Positions 25,334-35,166 of a DNA stretch of 64,000 nt are shown here, one piece after another (positions within the stretch are counted from its first letter, which is position 1; the number at the start of each line of letters is the position of its first letter). Position numbers and translations under genes: made by a program. Location of the stretch: positions 9,279,001 to 9,343,000 of the forward strand of contig NZ_CP117866.1 of NCBI RefSeq assembly GCF_028736035.1. Direction: 5' to 3'. The DNA comes from Streptomyces sp. T12 (GTDB lineage: Bacteria; Actinomycetota; Actinomycetes; Streptomycetales; Streptomycetaceae). The notes beneath the pieces are model-generated. The model was not told the origin of the DNA, did not search any database, and saw only the letters and a list, made by a program, of their open reading frames with translations.

Positions 25334-25459
25334 TAAGCTCGGCAGAAGTTAAGTGAGGGAAACGGGGTGCGTCAATACATCCGGCAATCCGTAGTCCCTC
25401 GTCGAACGGGTCCGTTCAGCCAGCGGCTACGTCCCGTAATCGGTGGTGACGAAGTGTGG

Positions 25460-25869
25460 CAACTTATGGAGGAGGATGCGGTAGCGGAGGAGGGTGAAAC
25501 CGGCCCGTCCGTGCATCGCATACTCCTCCAGGGCAAAGGCCGTCGACGCCGAGTACCCGCGGTACGCGCAGCGGCAGCCGCGTCAGCAGTCGCAGCGCGG
25601 TCGAGCGCGACCGCGGCAACGAGGTACCGGGAGAGGCGAGCGCCCGCCCGGCGCGCCGACTCTTTGACCGCATAGCCGAGTTGGCCCGCCAGTCGGGGCG
25701 TGCGGCGCCGATACCGCTCCAGCAGGCCGGGGACCTGCTCACGGAAGGCCTGCCGCGGACAGCCCGGCGTCGCGCCCGGTGGCGAGCCTCGGCGACCCGG
25801 ACGGGGACGGAAGGCGCCGAGGGGAACGAACGCCGAAGCCGCACCGTCCGGCAGGGCCGTGCGGGTCAT
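25460..25869 (-). mobile_element. Frameshifted ISL3-type transposase remnant
   Basis: The minus strand reads CPRQAFREQVPGLLERYRRR, then a helix ending RRAGARLSRY; the sense then changes frame to SRSTALRLLTRLPL and VLGVDG. These are the middle of an ISL3-family transposase up to its first catalytic Asp (normally LGVDDFA). It is frameshifted and lacks both ends. It differs from the other ISL3 copy at 33710-34799. Confidence 0.65.
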
Positions 25870-26187
25870 GGAGGTGACCTCGTGGCCGCGGGCGAGCGCC
25901 TCGGCGGGTCAGTCGGACCTCCCGGTGAACAGTGGTCTGGTTCGTGGCGCCATTGCGGGTGCGTCGAGCTCGCTTGCGCAGCCTGCGAACGGGCGTGCTC
26001 CACACGACAGTCGACTAATCCGGCCAACGACATCCCATGAAAATCCGGGCTGTAAGCCCTAACCGCGAGGTAACTCCGGAATCTGGGGGCTTATCCCTTG
26101 ACAGTGATGGGATGTAAAGGCAGTCTCCCTCCCACTCCCGGCGCGAGCGATGCGCCGCGGACCACCTGCAACCACCCGGAAGGCCAC

Positions 26188-28455
26188 ATGAGACTCCTCC
26201 AACGAAGCGGGGTTCGAGTCGCCGGTACGGCCGCCGCCGTCCTCGCCGTCACAGGCTCGGTCACTGCGGTGCCCGCATCCGCCGCCACGCCGGGGAACTG
26301 GACCTCGGTGCAGCCCGGTGTCGCACAGACCGGCTGTGACGGGGTGCGCGCCACCGTGGCGCTGGACGCGAACGGCGCCCTCTCGCTCGGCGCGACCTGG
26401 AACTGCCGCCAGGCCCTGATACCCGCTCCGATCGGGCTGGTGACCAGCCAGGCCGACTACACCACCGGACTGGAGTTCGTCAGCCGCACCGATTCGCCCG
26501 TCTCGTACAACTACCAGGTCATGGCGGGGAAGTCCCGCGTCCGGGCGCGGTCCGCGACCGAGACGAGACTGGTCTTCGCCAAGGGCTCCGCGCGGATGAC
26601 CGTGCACGTCCGCACGTCCGCGGAGGGGCTGGCGCTGCGCTACGAGATGCCGTCGGGCGCGACGGTGCTGCGCGAGGCGACCTCGTTCGAACTGCCGACT
26701 GACGCCCAGCTGTCCCGGCAGGTGTTCAGTCCCGATCACGAGAGGGGTTACGCGACCTCTACGGTCGCCGACGTGGCGACGGGCTCCTACGACATGGGCA
26801 TGTTCGCCCAGCACACCAACGGCGCGCGGGTGCTGCTCGCCGAGTCCGGTGTGGACGGCAACTATTCGGGTGGCTCGTTCACCCACACTCAGGGCACCGG
26901 CCGGTTCACCGTGGCGCTGGCCGACGCTCAGATCGCGCGGTCCGGCGCGTTCACCACAGCGTGGCGCACTGCCGCCATCGGCAGCACGGCGACGGTCGTG
27001 GAGTCCACGCTGGTCGACGACGTCGCGCCCGCGTCGAAGATCTCCGACACCTCGTGGATCAAGCCGGGTGTCGCCGCGTGGCCGTGGCTGGACGGCATGG
27101 TCGCCACGCAGCGTGACCTGACCAAGCTCAAGCAGTGGGCCGACTACGCCTCCTCGCAGGGCTGGCCCTACCTCCTGGTGGACGACGGGTGGAAAGCCAA
27201 CCAGGCGATCATTCCCGAGCTCGTGACCTACGCCCGGGACCGCGGCGTGCGGATCATGCTCTGGTATCACTGGCAGGACCTGGACACCGCCGCCGAGCGG
27301 GAGGCTGAGTTCACCAAGATCACCGGGTGGGGTGTCGTCGGCGTCAAGATGGACTTCATGGGTTCAGAGACCCGGGCCCGTCAGCAGTGGTACGACGCGG
27401 CCCTGGCCGACACGGCCCGGTACAAGCTGATGGTCGACCTGCACGGCTCGCGCCTGTCCGTCGGTGTCCACCGCACCTGGCCGCACGTGCTGACCAACGA
27501 GGCCGTCCGGGGCGAGGAATACCCCGGAGGCCGGGACATCGGACACGTGGCCGCGATCCCGTTCACTCGCGGCGCACTCGGCCCGGCCGACTACTCGCCG
27601 ATGAGCTTCCAGCAGCGCAACCCGAACAGCGACGCCGCCGAACTCGCCCTCGCCGTACTCCTGGACAGCGGCATCATGCTGCCCGGCAGCCGCATCCCGG
27701 ACTACCAGGCCCGACCCGAGGCACAGCGGTGGCTGCGCATGCTGCCGACCGTGTGGGACGAGACGAAGTACGTCTCGGGCGACCCGAACTCCGGAGGGGT
27801 CATCGCCCGCCGCAACGGCGACCGGTGGTTCGTCGGCGCGTTCAGGCGCGGCGCCGCCGCCACCATCACCTACCCGACCACGTTCCTCGGCACCGGTACC
27901 TGGCACGCGGAGATCACCACCGACGGCTCCGCAGGCCTGACCCGCACCAGCAAGGTCATCCAGGCCGGCGACACGCTCAGCGTTCCGGCGGTCGCGGGCG
28001 GCGGCCATGTGGTCAGGCTGACCAAGGTCCCGGCCATCCCGACCGGGAACCGCACGGTGACCGTCGCCGGCAGCAGCCACGTACTCGACGTGAAGAGCAG
28101 AAGCCTCGCGAACGACGCCGAGATCATCCGCTGGCCCAGCAACGGCGGCACCAACCAGCGCTTCGCGTTCGTGCCCCTCGGCGACGGATACACGCGGATC
28201 GTCAACCAGGCCAGTGGCAAGGACGTCGTCATCCGGTACGCGTCCCGCGACGCGGGAGCGAAGGCCGTCCAGCACCAGTACGAAGCCAACGCGAACACCA
28301 ACGACGAATGGCTGGCGGAAGACGCGGGCAACGGCCGTATCCGGCTCCTCAACCGCCACAGCGGTCTCTACCTCACCGCGGGCAACGCCCAGGGCGACCA
28401 GTTGGAGCAACGCCCGTTCGACGGCGCCGACCACCAGATGTTCACCGTCACCTGA
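26188..28455 (+). CDS. Secreted GH97-like glycoside hydrolase with ricin domain
   Basis: A 755-residue secreted protein. The signal peptide ends near PASAAT. An N-terminal beta-sandwich leads into a barrel with WPYLLVDDGW, VGVKMDFMGS and LTNEAVRGEEY, the signature of GH97. In characterised GH97 enzymes an Asp at the KMDF position serves as nucleophile in retaining alpha-galactosidases, while inverting alpha-glucosidases use Glu instead; the Asp here favours an alpha-galactosidase. From about residue 630 a ricin-type domain follows (HVLDVKSRS, KDVVIRYAS, QRFAF and QMFTVT), degenerate in cysteines. The start at 26188 has GGAAGG upstream. A TTGACA box lies at 26098-26103, without a clear -10. 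Confidence 0.85.
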   Translation: MRLLQRSGVRVAGTAAAVLAVTGSVTAVPASAATPGNWTSVQPGVAQTGCDGVRATVALDANGALSLGATWNCRQALIPAPIGLVTSQADYTTGLEFVSRTDSPVSYNYQVMAGKSRVRARSATETRLVFAKGSARMTVHVRTSAEGLALRYEMPSGATVLREATSFELPTDAQLSRQVFSPDHERGYATSTVADVATGSYDMGMFAQHTNGARVLLAESGVDGNYSGGSFTHTQGTGRFTVALADAQIARSGAFTTAWRTAAIGSTATVVESTLVDDVAPASKISDTSWIKPGVAAWPWLDGMVATQRDLTKLKQWADYASSQGWPYLLVDDGWKANQAIIPELVTYARDRGVRIMLWYHWQDLDTAAEREAEFTKITGWGVVGVKMDFMGSETRARQQWYDAALADTARYKLMVDLHGSRLSVGVHRTWPHVLTNEAVRGEEYPGGRDIGHVAAIPFTRGALGPADYSPMSFQQRNPNSDAAELALAVLLDSGIMLPGSRIPDYQARPEAQRWLRMLPTVWDETKYVSGDPNSGGVIARRNGDRWFVGAFRRGAAATITYPTTFLGTGTWHAEITTDGSAGLTRTSKVIQAGDTLSVPAVAGGGHVVRLTKVPAIPTGNRTVTVAGSSHVLDVKSRSLANDAEIIRWPSNGGTNQRFAFVPLGDGYTRIVNQASGKDVVIRYASRDAGAKAVQHQYEANANTNDEWLAEDAGNGRIRLLNRHSGLYLTAGNAQGDQLEQRPFDGADHQMFTVT

Positions 28456-28517
28456 CGCCGCTGAACGAGACAGCCATTCAGCAGTGCATCACTGGATCAG
28501 AACCCTGCGCCCCCAGG

Positions 28518-28548
28518 CCGGGGCCGTGGTCGAGGGCCACGGCCCCGG
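28518..28548 (+). terminator. Terminator of the GH97-like gene
   Basis: A perfect 12-bp stem CCGGGGCCGTGG/CCACGGCCCCGG with a 7-nt loop, 62 bp past the stop. Confidence 0.7.
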
Positions 28549-29012
28549 TGACGGCGGCGGTGCGGTTGTGGTGGCCACGGCGTCCGCCCCCCGTCGAGCC
28601 GCCGACCGTCAGCGGCGGAACGTCCTCGAGCCGGGACCAGGGCTCGTCGGGGACGACGTTCTCGGGCAGCCCTGGTGGCACGACCACGGACCGCGCGCCG
28701 GTGCGAGCCGTCGCGCGCCCGACGGCGGCCGAGGCACCGGCCGCCCGAACACGGCCACTGTGGCGGGGTACTCGGCGGCGCGCTCGGTGAACAGCCCGAC
28801 GATGTCCGGCCCCGCGTGGGAGGCACGACGACCGGGCGGGCCGCTCACGAGTCGGACGATCACAGCGGCGCTGCATCCGGCGAGACTCTCCCGCCTTCAC
28901 CCCTCAGGGGTCCTTGCAAGATGAGCGTCCGATGAGGTCGCGTGGTCTGATGCCGTGCAACGCGGCGATGGGGTGCCCCTGCTCGAGCGTGCAAGGTGCA
29001 CCCTTCAGGTCC
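28549..29012. other. Gap with possible decayed coding sequence
   Basis: No intact gene. On the minus strand, pieces such as VRLVSGPPGRRASHAGPDIV and VVPDEPWSRLEDVPPLTVG keep a coding flavour in two frames, suggesting a frameshifted relic of about 100 residues. I do not recognise the family. Confidence 0.3.
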
Positions 29013-31064
29013 CTAGCCGGTGACGCGCTGGAAGGTCCATCGCTGGTTGGAGCTGCCGACGTCGCGGTACTGGATCAGCGCGACACCGTCGGCCGTACTG
29101 CCTCCCTTGACGTCGAGCACCTTGCCACTGTTGCGGTTGACCAGGACGAACTCGCCACCGGTCTGCGGGCGCAACTGCCACTGCTGGCTCGCCCGGCCGT
29201 CGGCGGTCGCCTGCACGACCGCCGCGCCGTCCGCCGTCGAGGACCCCGCCACGTCGAGCACCTTGCCGCTGCCGACGCAGGTGATGGTGTGGTAGCCGTC
29301 CCCCGAGGACTGGAAGGCCCAGTGCTGGTTCGACCTGCCGGTGTCGGGCCACTGGATCACGGCGGCGCCGTCCGCGTTCGAGGCGCCGGAGACGTCGGCG
29401 ACCTTGCCGCTGCGCACACTGACGCACGTGTAGGCCCTGGTGGGCGCGATGGTGTACTGCACCGAGTCGACGTCGACGTAGCCGGTGCCGTTGGGGTTGT
29501 AGGTGTAGAGGCCGACCCGGTCACCGCGGTAACCGCCCCACGTGAGCTGGTAGGTGCCACCGACCTGGGTGAATGTGCTCCCGTCGAGGCTGTAGGAGAA
29601 GCGGCTGACGCCGTTGACGTCCCAGGAGGTGCGCAGCCACACGGCGTTCTGCGTGATCTCCGGGCCGTAGGTCAGGGTGCCGCCGACGTTGTGCGCGATC
29701 GTGGTGGTGGTCCCCGAGCGCCGGACACCCAACCCGGCGTAGGTCGCCGCGTAGTGGCACAGCCCGGCATGCTGGCCGTCGTCGAGGCCGGCCAGTTCGA
29801 GGCGGACCGTCACCGTCGCGCCGCCCGCCGTGCGCAGCACCCGTTGGGTGAGGGTGTTCCCGGCCTTGGTCAGGTTGTCGGCCACCAGCGGTGCGAACGC
29901 CTTCAACCGCAGGTAGCCGGGGCGTTCGGTCAACGACCAATGGTCCGCGCGCGGTTGATAGTGCCACTCCCACTGCGGCTTGAGGCGGGTGTCGGTGAAC
30001 AGGTCGCTGGTCACCACGGGGGGCAGTGCGTCGACCGGCAGGCCGGGGGTGCCGCCGGCGGGCACCTGGCCGGTCCAGAACATGTTGCCGATGCCGTCCG
30101 CGCCCACCTCGCCCAGGATCGGCCAGCCGTCCACCCAGGTCACCGGGAGCAGGGACAGCACGCGCCCCTCCCAGCCGCCGTGGCCGTGGTGGGTCACGAA
30201 GTGCCAGGCGCCGTTAGGAGTCTGCACCAGCCCGCCCTGGTTGGGCTCGCGGTCCACCGAGGTGTTGACGTGCTGCAGCTGCCGGGTCTCGAACGGGCCG
30301 GAGAGGCTGGAGCCGCGGTTCATCATGAGCAACCGGCCCTCGGGCTTCACCTCGCTGAAGAGGTGGTAGTAGGTACCGTCGATCTTGTACAGCTTGTTGG
30401 CCTCGCTGCCCGGCGACTGGTGGATGACCGTGGACGGGCCGACCAGCGACTTGCCGTCCGCGGACAGCTTGAACAGGTGCACCTTGTAGGCGTCCGCGTA
30501 GTTTGTGGTGACCAGGTAGCCCTGGCCGTCGTCGTCCCAGAACGGGCATACGTCGTTCCAGCCGGAGGTCCGCCACAGCGCGTGCAACGGCTCCCACGGC
30601 CCGGTCGGCGACGGGGCCGACGTCATGAAGAAGCCTTCGTCGGGCGTGTTGAAGTACACCCAGTACCGCCCCGCGTGGTGGCGGATGGCCCCGGCCCACA
30701 CACCCCGGCCGTAGCGGTTCATCCGGTCCCAGTTCAGCGCCGGTCCGATACGGGTGACATCGTCGACCACGCCGCCGAGCGTCCGCCAGTTGACCAGGTC
30801 CTTCGAGTGCAGGACGGCCATACCGGGCGAGTACCCGAACGTGCTGGTGATGCCGTAGTAGTCGGCGCCGACCCGGATGCAGTCCCAGTCACTGAGGTCG
30901 GCCGGGAGGATGGGATTGACGTAGGTGCCGTCGCCCTGATCGCCCCACGTACCGGCAGGAGGTGCGGCTGCCGCCGCCCTGCCCGGTGACAGCAGACCCG
31001 GCAGCACGAGTGCCCCGGCACCGACCGCGGCGAGCCGGCCGAGCTGTCGTCTGGTGAAGTCCAC
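29013..31064 (-). CDS. Tat-exported GH43-like beta-xylosidase/arabinofuranosidase with ricin domain
   Basis: A 683-residue protein. The N-terminus TRRQLGRLAAVGAGALVL is a twin-arginine signal. The propeller has YVNPILPADLSDWDCIRVG with the base Asp, a modulator Asp near NDVCPFWDDDG, and an acid Glu in HLFSEV; a GH43 C-terminal beta-sandwich (C2) follows from about residue 350. The last 140 residues are a ricin-type CBM13 with three KVADVSG/KVLDVAG/KVLDVKG repeats. The GTG at 31064 has AAGGACGG upstream. The gene stands alone. Xylo- or arabino-oligosaccharides are the probable substrate by family. Confidence 0.85.
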   Translation of the reverse strand: MDFTRRQLGRLAAVGAGALVLPGLLSPGRAAAAAPPAGTWGDQGDGTYVNPILPADLSDWDCIRVGADYYGITSTFGYSPGMAVLHSKDLVNWRTLGGVVDDVTRIGPALNWDRMNRYGRGVWAGAIRHHAGRYWVYFNTPDEGFFMTSAPSPTGPWEPLHALWRTSGWNDVCPFWDDDGQGYLVTTNYADAYKVHLFKLSADGKSLVGPSTVIHQSPGSEANKLYKIDGTYYHLFSEVKPEGRLLMMNRGSSLSGPFETRQLQHVNTSVDREPNQGGLVQTPNGAWHFVTHHGHGGWEGRVLSLLPVTWVDGWPILGEVGADGIGNMFWTGQVPAGGTPGLPVDALPPVVTSDLFTDTRLKPQWEWHYQPRADHWSLTERPGYLRLKAFAPLVADNLTKAGNTLTQRVLRTAGGATVTVRLELAGLDDGQHAGLCHYAATYAGLGVRRSGTTTTIAHNVGGTLTYGPEITQNAVWLRTSWDVNGVSRFSYSLDGSTFTQVGGTYQLTWGGYRGDRVGLYTYNPNGTGYVDVDSVQYTIAPTRAYTCVSVRSGKVADVSGASNADGAAVIQWPDTGRSNQHWAFQSSGDGYHTITCVGSGKVLDVAGSSTADGAAVVQATADGRASQQWQLRPQTGGEFVLVNRNSGKVLDVKGGSTADGVALIQYRDVGSSNQRWTFQRVTG

Positions 31065-31399
31065 GATTCCGTCCTTTGTGAGAAGTCATCACATGTGTCG
31101 GCGGTCTTTCGGCGCGAAAACCGCCTCGCACAGTTACCGGGACGGCCCGGAAGGCACCGCCACCGTGCCAAGCGGTGCCGGCGCCTTCCTCTGCGGGCCA
31201 GTGGGTTCACGACCGTGAAGCCACTTCCTACCCGTGCGGGCCTCTGCGCCGAGATCCGGCACGCTGCCCGATCGCTGTAGCCCTGCCATATGAGCCGGGA
31301 GCATGACTCCCGTTCCCGGCTCGGCTTTCTGGGCCCCGGGGCCCGTTCCCCGCCGGATCTCGAAGTCCGTCGCCACCCCTGAACCGGGGTGTTGCGACA

Positions 31400-32080
31400 G
31401 CCATCAGAATCCAAGGTTCGGAGTTGACGTTCCCCTGTTGGTTGGTCTGGTCGTTGCAGTCCCGGATGACAACCCGGGCGCCGTCGGTCGTGCCGCGGTT
31501 GTAGGCGTCCAGGCACTTGTTGCCGTAGACCACGAGCCGCTTGCGGGAGGTGTTGTTCCAGGACTGGTTCTCACCGCCGTGGCAGTCCCATAGCTGTGCG
31601 TCGGTGCCGTTGAGGATGGTGTTGTTGATGCCGAGGCAGCGGTTCGACTGCTGTCCGACCACCTGGGCACCGTTTCGCGCCGGGCAGCGGACAGACCTCG
31701 ATGGCGTCGAAGTCCGGAGTCCGTGCAGGGGAGTTGGAGAACGTCAGCGTGTTCGATGGGCCCTTCGCCAGGGACACCTCGACCGAGACGGTGCCCGGTG
31801 TGGTCCAGGATCCGGTCGGTGGGAAGGAGACCTTGGCGGCCTTCTGTCCGTTGACCTGGAAGAGGGCCGTACGGGCCGCGTTGCCGCCGTTGGTGTCGGC
31901 GATGTCGACGACCTTGGTGCCCGTGGCGCCGGTGTTCCGGGACGCCCAGCCCATCGGTACCGGTGGCACCGCGATCCGGTGGGAGTCACCGCGACGGGTT
32001 CCGTCCGGAGGGGTTCGGCGGGCTCCCGGCTCTGGATGCCGATGAGGCCGCCGACGGCGGTCATCAGCGCCATGGCAGGG
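31400..32080 (-). pseudogene. GH27 alpha-galactosidase with its catalytic domain deleted
   Basis: On the minus strand a signal-like start (MALMTAVGGLIG) leads, after a frameshift, to PPVPMGWASRN, which resembles the first barrel motif of GH27 (TPPMGWxSWN). It is joined directly to TGATGTKVVDIADTNGG, the late part of a CBM35-type domain (VSFPPTGSWTTPGTVSVEV, SNTLTFSNS, PDFDAIEV). In another frame a ricin domain follows (RCLGINNT, AQLWDCHGG, KCLDAYNRG, then QQGNVNS where QQWNVNS is expected). Thus nearly the whole catalytic barrel is missing and two frameshifts remain. The CBM35-ricin tail is typical of Streptomyces GH27 enzymes. Confidence 0.7.
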
Positions 32081-32350
32081 CGTCTCTGCACAGACGTCTC
32101 GCGCCTGGAAAGCACGCGGTTCGGGGCACGGGGGTTCCTTCCGGAGGCCGGACCGCTCTCACACCGCGAATGTCCGGTATTTCGAACATGGGTCGATATA
32201 CGGAATGGTCGCCTGAATGTAAAAGGCGCCCCGCACGGAAGTCAACGTGTGCGACGACACTGCTGCTCGGTTGTCCGGGCGGCGCGAGCCGCACCGGAAC
32301 GGAACCCGTCGGAAACATTGACGGAATCACAACTCAAACCTATCTTCTGC

Positions 32351-32386
32351 TCGAAGTGCCGCACATTGTTCGGCACTTCGAACAAT
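32351..32386. promoter_or_regulatory. Two overlapping palindromes with TTCGAACAAT
   Basis: An 11-bp inverted repeat TCGAAGTGCCG/CGGCACTTCGA (32351-32361 and 32371-32381) overlaps a second one, ATTGTTCG/CGAACAAT (32365-32372 and 32379-32386). A further TTCGAACAT lies at 32181-32189. The half-site matches that at 25321-25333. The stretch is unusually AT-rich for this genome. Confidence 0.5.
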
Positions 32387-32451
32387 ATTCCTCAAGCCTC
32401 AGGGCAGTTCACGCAGAAATGGGACGAGCGTTGAACAGAACCCTCAGGGCG

Positions 32452-33210
32452 GACCGAGGTGCCCGCCGGTGCCGGCAACTACCGCTACATACGGGTCTCC
32501 GGCGACGACCAGAACAACGTCGAGGGCACCAACTCGATCCTGGGGACGTGGACCAACCTCGGCAACCTCTCCAGCATCGGCCTCACCGGCAACGTGGTCG
32601 AAGGCCCGGTCTGGATGAAGTTCCGAGACCGCGACGAGTGGGCCCTCTACATCGACTACAACAACCCGCAGGGCGTACGCGAATACAGGCCGATCCTGAC
32701 CACCAACCCGTTCAGCGTCGGCACCTACCGGCTTCAGGATTCGGCAAGCTACGACATGGGCGGCACCGCCAAGCGTCACGGCGCGATCATGACCCTCACC
32801 GCCGCCGAGGAGAGCCGCGTGCTCGCCCGCTGGCCCAACACCCCGGCCCAGCGACTGCAGTCGTACAACTTCCAGGACCGGTACGTACGCCACACCAACA
32901 TGGACGTGCGCATCGATCCCGACGTCAGCCCCGCCGACGACGCCCAGTTCCGGCTCAGGCCCGGCCTGGCAGGCACCGGAACCGTCTCCTTCGAGTCGGT
33001 GAACTTCCCCGGCTACTTCCTTCGGCACTACAACTACGACTTCCAGCTCGCCCACAACGACGGCAGCAGCCAGTTCGCCGCGGACGCCACCTTCCGCCAG
33101 GTCGCCGGCCTCGCCGACTCGACCTGGTCATCGTTCCAGTCGTACAACTACCCGGACCGCTACATCCGCCACTACGCCTACCAACTGCGCCTCGACCCGA
33201 TCACCACCGC
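32452..33210 (+). repeat. Long inverted repeat, right arm (759 bp)
   Basis: Inverted copy of 23598-24356. The left junction falls at GACCGAGGTG, the right junction where the sequence switches to the 3' end of the gene at 21770. Confidence 0.9.
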
Positions 33211-33250
33211 CGTCGGCAGGGCCGACGCCACGTTCTCCGTCTGGTACTGA
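32452..33250 (+). pseudogene. 5'-truncated chimeric copy of the GH43/AbfB gene
   Basis: The frame encodes 263 residues that equal the C-terminal part of paralogue B (23558-24985) from VPAGAGNYRY to the last AbfB repeat, then ends TTAVGRADATFSVWY like paralogue A (21770-23146), not TTATGRSDATFRVTS. There is no signal peptide, start codon with ribosome site or the first two propeller acids, so it cannot be an active secreted enzyme. The AbfB lectin itself is complete. Confidence 0.9.
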
Positions 33251-33330
33251 GCATCCTCCTCAAGGGGTAAACGGGCTGGCCGCGGCGTCGCCGGGATCCG
33301 TCCAATCAACGGCTGATCTTGGTTGTTGAG

Positions 33331-33660
33331 TCAGTTGCTGGTGGCGGGGGTGAGGCGTCCTTCGAAGGCGATCTGGAAGGCGTTCAGGGCTGCCTTCCAA
33401 CGCATCGTCCAGCGGCGGCGACCCTTGCCGGTCGGATCCAGCGACATGCGCACCATGTAGACGCACTTCAACGAAGCGTCCGACGGGAAGTGGCCGCGAG
33501 CTCTCACGGCCTTTCGGATGCGGGCGTTCACGCTCTCAATCGCGTTCGTTGAACAGATCACCTTGCGGATCTCGACATCGAAGGAGAGGAAGGGCACCAT
33601 CTCGGCCCAGGCGTCGGACCACAGCTTGATCACGGCCGGATACTTGGTGCCCCACTCCTC
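33331..33660 (-). mobile_element. IS256-type transposase, C-terminal part
   Basis: The minus strand reads WGTKYPAVIKLWSDAWAEMV, then STNAIESVNARIRKAVRARG with the catalytic Glu, and ends at the stop at 33331. This is the last quarter of an IS256 (Mutator-like) transposase. The matching earlier part lies at 34882-35166, beyond an ISL3 element; about 120 residues between them are missing. Confidence 0.85.
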
Positions 33661-33709
33661 GGAGACCCCAGGAACCGTTCGGCGGCGGCCTCGCTCGGGG
33701 CGGTCTAGA

Positions 33710-34799
33710 CGGGAGATCGGGTGCGTGTCCGCGCCCGGTGCGGTACTGCCGCAGATGACGTTGGACGGCCAACTCGCCTTCGGGATAGCCCTGTTCCTGA
33801 ATCTCGTGGTAGAGCTGGGTGGCGTTTCTGACGCCCTCGTTCCAGCGCCGGTGCAGGTAGCCGACATACGGGTCGACGACATGCGCCCGCTGAAGGCTTT
33901 TGGCGACGACGTCGTCCGCGGAGGGGGCGTTGACCAGTTTGCGGACGGTGGCCTGGTGCAGTCCGAGTTTCCGGCCGATCCCCGCCTTCGACATGCCCTG
34001 CTGCCACAACTCGTGGGTGGCAGCATGTTGTTCACGGAGCCGAGTCACGATCTTCAGCTCTGTCGGCAGCTGGACTACCTGCGGTTCGTCGGGGGTGTCT
34101 GCGGGTTCCGAAGGCGGTTCGGCCAGACGGGAGCGATGACCGTTCACTGTCTTCTCGACTGCCCTGTCCGGGATTAGCCCACAGATGGTAGCGATCAGCG
34201 ACCTGCGGCGCTCCGATGCGTGCGCCCTCCGCGTAACCGCTGGACCGGTCCCGGCAGATCACCTTCACCTCGGGGTGGTCGCGGAGCCATGCGGCGAGGT
34301 CTTCGCCCTCGCGCCCCTCGTAGAGACGCAGCGGACGGTGGTTGGCCATGTCGATCAGCACCGTGCCGTAGTGACGGCCCTTGCGGAAGGCGAAGTCGTC
34401 GACGCCGAGGACCTCCACCTCGCCGACCTCCGGTTCGGGCAGGGCTCTGACCAGCCGCAGCAGCGTGTCCTTGCCCACGGTGATGCCGACCGCGGCGGCC
34501 AGGCGGGCTCCTGCCCGGCCGGCCAGGGCCAGTCCGATCCGCGTTAGCAGCCCGCGCAATAGCGGGGCCTGCCGACTGTGCGGGGTCGTCAGTCCCACGA
34601 TCTGTTCGGCGAACGTCACCGCCGTGCAGGCAGTGTTCTCGCAGCGGAAGCGGCGCACGCATAACTCGATCACGACACCGAGCCCGCCCACGGCGACATC
34701 ACGCAGCCTGCGTACGTACCGACCGTGCACCCGGGCCGAGCTCTGACCGCACCGACATGAGCCAGTCGTCGCCCGCACCCGCGTTCGCTCCAGGAGCAC
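33710..34799 (-). mobile_element. ISL3-type transposase, frameshifted and 3'-truncated
   Basis: The minus strand begins with a zinc-finger-like CRCGQ...CENTAC region, a helical part ([17 protein letters not shown]), then [20 protein letters not shown] with the first catalytic Asp and [15 protein letters not shown] with the second. At about 34165 one extra G in CAGGGCAGTC breaks the frame; the other frame resumes [11 protein letters not shown] and runs through the C-terminal helix-turn-helix (GMSKAGIGRKLGLHQATVRK) to about 33710, where it joins IS256 sequence. It is inactive as it stands. Confidence 0.85.
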
Positions 34800-34881
34800 A
34801 TCACGAGAGCACGCGATGCGTGATCGCGTACAGGCGAAACAACGTGCTCAGCCGTCCGCATCACAAGATCGTCGACAGAAC

Positions 34882-35166
34882 CCGGATCTTCACGTTGATG
34901 GCGTCCACGAAGACGACCGGGTAGACGCGATCCAGCGGACGTGACTGCCATTCGGCCATGCCTTCCATCACCTTGTTCGTGGTGGTGGTGATGGTCTGCT
35001 TGGACACGTCTGCCCCAAGCACCTCGGCCAGATGAGCCGATATCTCCCCATGGGTCAGGCCCTTCGCGGACAGCGACAGCACCATCTCGTCGACTCCGGT
35101 CAGGCGGCGCTGCCGCTTCTTGACGATCTGCGGCTCGAAGGTGCTGGCCACATCCCTCGGCGCCTT
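34882..35166 (-). mobile_element. IS256-type transposase, central fragment
   Basis: The minus strand reads KAPRDVASTFEPQIVKKRQR, then LSLSAKGLTHGEISAHLAEV and PLDRVYPVVFVDAINVKIR with the first catalytic Asp, and then departs from the family. The first about 100 residues are missing; instead the frame is fused to the truncated parB-position gene. Confidence 0.85.
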
